A stretch of 64,000 nt of DNA from contig NZ_CP097127.1 of assembly GCF_023330665.1 (NCBI RefSeq), forward strand, positions 558,001-622,000. Reading direction: 5' to 3'. The notes under the pieces are model-generated. The model ran no database searches, had not been told where the DNA came from, and was given only the letters and a program-made list of their open reading frames with translations. The stretch is from Conexibacter sp. S30A1. GTDB lineage: Bacteria > Actinomycetota > Thermoleophilia > Solirubrobacterales > Solirubrobacteraceae. Positions 60,652 through 64,000 of the stretch are shown one piece after another; position 1 is the stretch's first letter; every line of letters starts with the position of its first letter. A program made the translations under genes and the position numbers.

Positions 60652-61752
60652 TCAGGCTGCCGCAGCGGTCAGCTGGGTGAACAGCTCGGCGATCTCGGCT
60701 GCCGTGATCTCCAGGGCAGGCTCGCCGATGTTGACCTCGATCATGCTGGTCCCGGGTAGCAATGCCGGCTTCAGCGGCCCGAACAGCCACACGCCCTGTC
60801 CGGCGGCGATCTCCAGGGCGCGCCGCCAGAGCAGCTCGCGGTCGCCGCGGATCTGAATATGAAACAGCGGCGTCTGTGGACGGCTGGGGATCACCTCCAC
60901 GTCCGGGATCTCGCGCAACACCGCCGCGATCTGTCGAGCGTGCTCAAGGAACGTCGGCATCCGGGCAACAAGGTTCTCAAGGCCGGGTAGCGCAGCTGCC
61001 ACGAATGGGAACAGGCGCGCGAGCGTGCCGCCGTGACGCCTGCGCCAGACCCGGGCCTGATCGATCAGATCCTCTGATCCAGCCAGCACACTTCCGGAAA
61101 GCCCAAGCAGACCCTTGTAAAGCGAGACGTAGCTGCTGTCAAACAGCCCGGCGATCTCATTGTGAGGCCGGTCGTAGTACGGGGCTGCCTCCCAGATGCG
61201 CGCACCATCAAGATGAACCGCGGCACCCTGGTCCCTGACGTAGTTGACCTGCTCTACCAGATCCTGCCACTCGGGCAGCTGGCCACCGATCTCGCGCTGG
61301 GGCAGCTCCAGCAGCACCGCGCCCAGCGGCCCCTTCAAGCGCGTGAGGTCGTCAAGCTCGATCAGCCGGGCGCGGTCACCGATCAGCTCGGCCTTGAGGC
61401 CATGCAGATGCGCATACCCTGCGTGCTCGTGGAGCTCGAGGTGGCAGGTGGGGTGCCATGCGACCGATCGCGTACACCGCTGCTCGCAGTGGATCCGCAG
61501 CGCGATCTGTTGGGCCATCGTGCCGCTTGGAAAGAGCGCCACGGCCTGCATACCCAACAGACCGGCGAGGCGCGACTCAAACTCCTCAACGACCTGCCCC
61601 TCACCGTAGAGATCGGGGCGCACGCCCTCGTCCAATGCGTCCGCGGCCTCCCGCAACGACTGTGCAGCCGACACGGGCCGGCGTGATGAGAGCCGGCGCT
61701 CACAGCGCCACATGACCGCCTGCCAATCCGGATCCGGCACGCAGGCCAGCAT
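60652..61752 (-). CDS. threonine-aldolase-like PLP enzyme
   Basis: The protein belongs to the beta-eliminating lyase/threonine aldolase group of PLP fold-type I enzymes. It has ALFPSGTMAQQIALRIH, HPTCHLELHEHAGYAHLHGLK, AAVHLDGARIWEAAPYY and the lysine motif SSYVSLYKGLLGLSGSVLAG. Threonine aldolases cleave threonine to glycine and acetaldehyde, but related lyases act on other amino acids. ATG 61752 gives 366 residues. An in-frame GTG at 61809 lies only 3 bp from the divergent recombinase ATG and is less likely. Confidence 0.82.
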   Translation of the reverse strand: MLACVPDPDWQAVMWRCERRLSSRRPVSAAQSLREAADALDEGVRPDLYGEGQVVEEFESRLAGLLGMQAVALFPSGTMAQQIALRIHCEQRCTRSVAWHPTCHLELHEHAGYAHLHGLKAELIGDRARLIELDDLTRLKGPLGAVLLELPQREIGGQLPEWQDLVEQVNYVRDQGAAVHLDGARIWEAAPYYDRPHNEIAGLFDSSYVSLYKGLLGLSGSVLAGSEDLIDQARVWRRRHGGTLARLFPFVAAALPGLENLVARMPTFLEHARQIAAVLREIPDVEVIPSRPQTPLFHIQIRGDRELLWRRALEIAAGQGVWLFGPLKPALLPGTSMIEVNIGEPALEITAAEIAELFTQLTAAAA

Positions 61753-61812
61753 AGATCCCGGTGCGCTCACAGCCGACGAACGTCCGTTCAGGCGGCAGGG
61801 CACAGCCACCTG

Positions 61813-62784
61813 ATGGCGAATCTAGCTGCCGTGTCTGCCGTCTCGTCACAGACGGTCGCTGCGAGCCCCGCCTGGGAACAGGCGGTCGCTGACCTCGAGG
61901 CTCACCTCGTGCGCAGGGCGGTCTCCGGAAACACGCTCGCGGCCTACCGCAGCGACTGCCGTCAGCTGGCGCAGTGGGCGACCGCGCTCGCGGTCGAGCC
62001 CCCTGCGCTGGACGTGCGGCTGCTGCGCCGGTACGTGGCCGGCCTCAGCGCAGCAGGGCAGGCGCCCAGCACCGTCGCCCGCAAGCTCGCGGCTGTGCGT
62101 GCGCTGCTGAGGGTGCAGACGGAGCTGGGGCACCTGCCGCACAACCCGGCGGAGCTGCTGGCCGCACCCAAGCGCCCGCGGACCCTGCCACGCGTGCTGG
62201 CGCGTGAGGAGATCGAGTTGTTGCTCGAACGCATCCCTCAGCGCACACCGCTCGAGCAGCGTGACCGGGCCCTGATCGAGCTCGCCTACTCATCCGGGCT
62301 GCGAGCACAGGAGCTGGTCGACCTCGACCTGGCCAGCATCGACTTCGACACCGAGACGGTCCGTGTCGAAGGCAAGGGGAGAAGGACGCGTATGGTCCCC
62401 ATCGGCGAGCACGCGCTGCGCGCGCTCGAGCGCTACCGCAAGCAGGGACGCGGCCATCTGCTCAGCAAACCCGCTGACGGAGCGGACGGAGTCCACGAGC
62501 CTCTGTTTCTGTCAAAGAGCGGGCGTCGGCTCAGTAGCTCCGACGTGCGTCGGCGTCTGCGCACCTGGACACGCCTGCTGCAAACGCGCGAGCCTGCGCT
62601 TGCCCAGGTGCACCCGCATACGCTCAGGCACACGTTTGCAACGCACCTGCTGGAGGGCGGCGCCGACCTGCGCGCGATCCAGGAGCTGCTCGGTCATGCC
62701 ACGATCTCCACCACTCAGGTTTACACTCGTGTTGAGTCAGTGCGACTGAGGGCGGCCTACTCAAGCGCTCACCCAAGAGCGTAA
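61813..62784 (+). CDS. tyrosine recombinase XerC/XerD type
   Basis: The 323-residue protein has the SAM-like N-terminal domain (SGNTLAAYRSDCRQLAQW). The catalytic set is complete: first Arg in YSSGLRAQELVDLDL, Lys in VEGKGRRTRMVP, HPHTLRHTFATHLLEGGADLRAIQELLGHATISTTQVYTRV. Chromosomal Xer recombinases resolve dimers at dif, and the position before a WhiG-like sigma gene is the actinobacterial xerC locus. Only one Xer gene is in view, so C or D cannot be decided. Confidence 0.92.
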   Translation: MANLAAVSAVSSQTVAASPAWEQAVADLEAHLVRRAVSGNTLAAYRSDCRQLAQWATALAVEPPALDVRLLRRYVAGLSAAGQAPSTVARKLAAVRALLRVQTELGHLPHNPAELLAAPKRPRTLPRVLAREEIELLLERIPQRTPLEQRDRALIELAYSSGLRAQELVDLDLASIDFDTETVRVEGKGRRTRMVPIGEHALRALERYRKQGRGHLLSKPADGADGVHEPLFLSKSGRRLSSSDVRRRLRTWTRLLQTREPALAQVHPHTLRHTFATHLLEGGADLRAIQELLGHATISTTQVYTRVESVRLRAAYSSAHPRA

Positions 62785-62798
62785 CGAGCGTGGATTGA

Positions 62799-63578
62799 AT
62801 GGATACGAACGTAAAAGCGATCGAGCTGAAGGACCTATGGAAGCGCTACAAGAACTCGGGCGACGAGCGTGCCCGTGAGCGTCTTGTGGTCGCCTATTCG
62901 CCGCTGGTGAAGTACGTCGCCGGGCGGATCGGCACGACCCTCCCGGGTCACGTTGACGAAGGCGACCTGATCTCCTACGGGCTCACGGGCCTGATCTCGG
63001 CGATTGAGCGCTTCGACCTGACACGCGAGATCAAGTTCGAGACCTATGCGGTCACGCGCATCCGCGGAGCGATCATCGACGAGCTGCGGACGCTCGACTG
63101 GGTGCCGCGCTCAGTTCGCGCTCGTGCGCGTGACATCGAGCGAGCAAACCAGCGGCTGGAGGCCAAGCTGCAGCGCGCTCCCAGCGACGAGGAGATGGCG
63201 GCCGAGTTGGGCATCAGCGTCGCCGAGTTCAACGAATCCCTCGTGCAGATCTCGACCTCTACGCTCGTCGCTCTGGATGAGCTGTGGAGCACCAGCGACT
63301 CGAGCGGTGACCAGGTTTCGCTGCTCGACACGATCGCCGACCGTGGTGCGGCGGATCCGCAGGCGGCCGTCGACCAAGGTGAGCTGCGCGACCGCATCGC
63401 CGACGCGATCTCGGCTCTGCCGGAGCGGGAGAAGCTCGTCGTAGCCCTCTATTACTACGAGAACCTGACCCTCCGTGAGGTCGGCGAGGTGCTGGGCGTG
63501 ACCGAGTCGCGGGTCTCCCAGCTGCACACCAAGGCGGTGCTGCGCCTACGCTCGAAGCTGAGCGGCGAGCTCGACTGA
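62799..63578 (+). CDS. RNA polymerase sigma factor, WhiG/FliA family
   Basis: The 259-residue sigma-28 type factor contains region 2 (LVVAYSPLVKYVAGRIGTTLPGHVDEGDLISYG, KFETYAVTRIRGAIIDELRTLDWVPRSVR), region 3 (APSDEEMAAELGISVAEFNE) and region 4 (LPEREKLVVALYYYENLTLREVGEVLGVTESRVSQLHTKAV). WhiG controls sporulation in Streptomyces and FliA controls flagella; neither set is in view. The xerC-whiG order is as in other actinobacteria. It follows the recombinase by 14 bp. Confidence 0.92.
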   Translation: MDTNVKAIELKDLWKRYKNSGDERARERLVVAYSPLVKYVAGRIGTTLPGHVDEGDLISYGLTGLISAIERFDLTREIKFETYAVTRIRGAIIDELRTLDWVPRSVRARARDIERANQRLEAKLQRAPSDEEMAAELGISVAEFNESLVQISTSTLVALDELWSTSDSSGDQVSLLDTIADRGAADPQAAVDQGELRDRIADAISALPEREKLVVALYYYENLTLREVGEVLGVTESRVSQLHTKAVLRLRSKLSGELD

Positions 63579-63619
63579 AGGGCGTGGCCGGGCGCAGTGC
63601 ACGCGTGTGCGTGCGGGTG

Positions 63620-63625
63620 TAGGGT
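63620..63625 (+). promoter_or_regulatory. TAGGGT -10-like element before the EF-G-like gene
   Basis: It lies in the 113-bp gap after the sigma gene, leaving a leader of about 60 nt with a CACTCG...CGAGTG inverted repeat. GAGAGGAG just before the ATG is a strong ribosome-binding site. Confidence 0.35.
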
Positions 63626-63691
63626 CTGCGGTTGATCTACGAGTGCGCCGCACTCGCTGCGGGGCGCTCACCCCGAGTGAGAGGAGCCAGC

Positions 63692-64000
63692 ATGCACAAG
63701 GCCGCGGATCGCATCCGTAACGTGGCGCTCGTCGGTCATCGCGGAAGCGGTAAGACCTCGCTGAACGAGGCGCTGCTGTTTGTGGCCGGCGCGGTTGGGC
63801 GCCTGGGCAGCGTGGCCGACGGCAGCACCGTGTCCGACTCCGAGCCGGACGAACGTGCGCGACAGATGTCGCTGCAGGCGAGCGTCAACTCGTTCGAGTG
63901 GCTCGAGCGGCGCGTGAACCTGCTTGACACACCCGGAGGCCCGAGCTTCGTGGCGGACGCGCTGGCCGCCCTGCGCGTGTGCGAGTCAGCGGTGTTCGTT
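63692..64000 (+). CDS. EF-G-like translation GTPase, 5' part
   Basis: The first 103 codons are visible; the gene runs off the window. It starts MHKAADRIRNVALVGHRGSGKTSLNEALLF. G1 is GHRGSGKTSL instead of the GHxDxGKT of true EF-G, and the switch region is VNLLDTPGGPSF (G3 DTPG). This fits the EF-G2/FusA2-like paralogues of actinobacteria, whose role is poorly known, better than the main elongation factor. Confidence 0.8.
   Translation, partial: MHKAADRIRNVALVGHRGSGKTSLNEALLFVAGAVGRLGSVADGSTVSDSEPDERARQMSLQASVNSFEWLERRVNLLDTPGGPSFVADALAALRVCESAVFV

Noticed and set aside
61753-61809. earlier GTG start (61809) of the threonine-aldolase-like gene
   Set aside because: It would leave 3 bp to the divergent recombinase start and adds a stretch without family similarity.

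Overview
The window is a GC-rich, densely packed bacterial chromosome segment with about 65 protein genes, almost all on the + strand and many joined by 4-bp (GTGA/ATGA) or TGATG stop/start overlaps. Gene content points to an actinobacterium. The signs are a SepIVA-like coiled-coil gene in the coaD...yceD-rpmF-plsX-acpP-rnc-smc-ftsY block, a rpsP-khpA-rimM-trmD-rplS-lepB-rnhB-yraN-comM-dprA...xerC-WhiG/FliA-type sigma block, and zinc-binding (Cys4) L28 and L32. The deep-branching class Thermoleophilia (Solirubrobacterales-like) is my best guess. That placement is inference and was not searched.

Layout. 0.1-4.3 kb: trpS, the condensin partners scpA-scpB, and the rRNA modifiers rlmN and rluB. 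4.2-7.3 kb: a tandem pair of paralogous membrane (GT-C type) glycosyltransferases on the minus strand. 7.3-12.3 kb: an aromatic amino acid cluster (chorismate mutase, an aminotransferase, DAHP synthase, tyrA, aroA). It is interrupted by an attenuator-like leader whose 23-residue peptide contains 3 Trp, 3 Tyr and 1 Phe. 12.3-19.5 kb: cmk, der, priA, def, fmt, rsmB and a small zinc ribbon. 19.5-23.7 kb: rpe and a complete riboflavin set (ribD, ribE, ribBA, ribH). 23.8-31 kb: rpmB, a FakA/YloV-like kinase, a soluble PRC-MgtE_N-CBS protein, an upstream ORF with hairpins, an Nramp-related transporter with a non-canonical metal site, and recG. 31-36.4 kb: rsmD, coaD, SepIVA-like protein, rmuC (with a LexA-type box), a phosphatase, an MGDG-synthase-like glycosyltransferase and a DMT-type membrane protein. 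36.5-48 kb: yceD, rpmF, plsX, acpP, an RNase III with substituted active-site acids, smc, ftsY, NfeD/SPFH pair, an APC permease, ffh. 48-55 kb: the rpsP to dprA block. 55-64 kb: two unknown genes, a complete IS4-family element with target duplication, two exported cell-envelope proteins (one an L,D-transpeptidase), a threonine-aldolase-like enzyme, xerC-type recombinase, sigma factor and the start of an EF-G-like GTPase.

How the genes fit together. ScpA, ScpB and Smc form the condensin. FtsY and Ffh form the SRP pathway, which feeds membrane proteins that LepB then processes. Rpe interconverts the ribulose-5-phosphate that RibBA consumes. The aro genes supply Tyr/Phe/Trp precursors and appear to be controlled by a peptide that reads those amino acids.

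A recurrent signal is a TANNNT hexamer ending 6-10 nt before the start codon of at least a dozen genes. This implies widespread leaderless or near-leaderless transcription and helped choose several starts. I saw no rRNA, tRNA or CRISPR array.
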